DNA from: an uncultured Clostridium sp.
GTDB lineage: Bacteria > Bacillota > Clostridia > TANB77 > CAG-508
Direction: 5' to 3'
Assembly (NCBI GenBank): GCA_947574235.1
Contig: CANPIU010000016.1
Coordinates: forward strand, 1 to 35,077
Length of the DNA: 35,077 bases
In this document: positions 35,064-35,077 of the stretch, one piece after another
Numbering within the stretch: position 1 is the stretch's first letter
Layout of the letters: the number at the start of each line of letters is the position of its first letter
Notes under the pieces: generated by a model
Told to the model about the DNA's origin: nothing
What the model saw: the letters and a program-made list of their open reading frames with translations, nothing else
Databases searched by the model: none
Made by a program: the position numbers and the translations under genes

Positions 35064-35077
35064 TTTTAAGAAAATTT

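Overview
The window looks like chromosomal DNA from a low-G+C Gram-positive anaerobe, most likely a gut Clostridia lineage. It is AT-rich, has strong AGGAGG-type ribosome binding sites with ATG, GTG and TTG starts, and carries SpoIIIE/FtsK, WhiA, a clostridial pgk-tpiA-gpmI glycolytic block, a GGGtGRT protein with its iron-sulfur scaffold-like partner, and an orphan YezG-like immunity protein. No rRNA, tRNA or CRISPR array was found.

Layout: 1-2.5 kb, DNA translocase SpoIIIE/FtsK; 2.7-4.3 kb, an unknown coiled-coil protein; 4.3-6.0 kb, a beta-CASP metallo-beta-lactamase RNase split by a +1 frame change; 6.0-8.0 kb, a GH15 glucoamylase-like enzyme; 8.0-9.4 kb, a REP-associated tyrosine transposase (RAYT) unit bounded by inverted repeats; 9.5-12.0 kb, gap and two small membrane proteins; 12.1-16.6 kb, carAB behind a leader peptide and terminator; 17-18 kb, an Rpn-family nuclease bracketed by 32-nt repeats; 18.1-23.5 kb, pgk-nudix-nudix-tpiA-gpmI-yezG-like; 23.6-25.7 kb, NifU-like and GGGtGRT genes around a small membrane gene; 26-29.8 kb, nudix, DMT transporter, HAD-Nudix fusion (frame-changed) and two small genes; 29.9-30.15 kb, a candidate type I toxin-antitoxin locus; 30.2-31.6 kb (minus strand), NfeD (frame-changed) and stomatin; 31.7-35.0 kb, flavin reductase-like, P-loop kinase, interrupted cytidine deaminase, prmC and whiA (frame-changed).

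The main result concerns the codon CGG. Four conserved genes (beta-CASP RNase, HAD-Nudix, NfeD, WhiA) are each broken by a single +1 frame change. In every one the break is at an in-frame CGG, and skipping its C restores the conserved protein with glycine (GGN) at that place. In roughly 10,500 codons read by eye I found no other in-frame CGG. So here CGG seems to act not as arginine but as a +1 frameshift signal, equivalent to CGGN being read as glycine. The affected genes may be functional rather than pseudogenes.

Other notable systems are an Fst/RNAII-like type I toxin-antitoxin candidate with direct repeats that make the antisense RNA complementary to the toxin start region, a pyrBI-like attenuator before carAB, and GGGACAG-core repeats around the RAYT and Rpn genes that twice supply the stop codon of the preceding gene.
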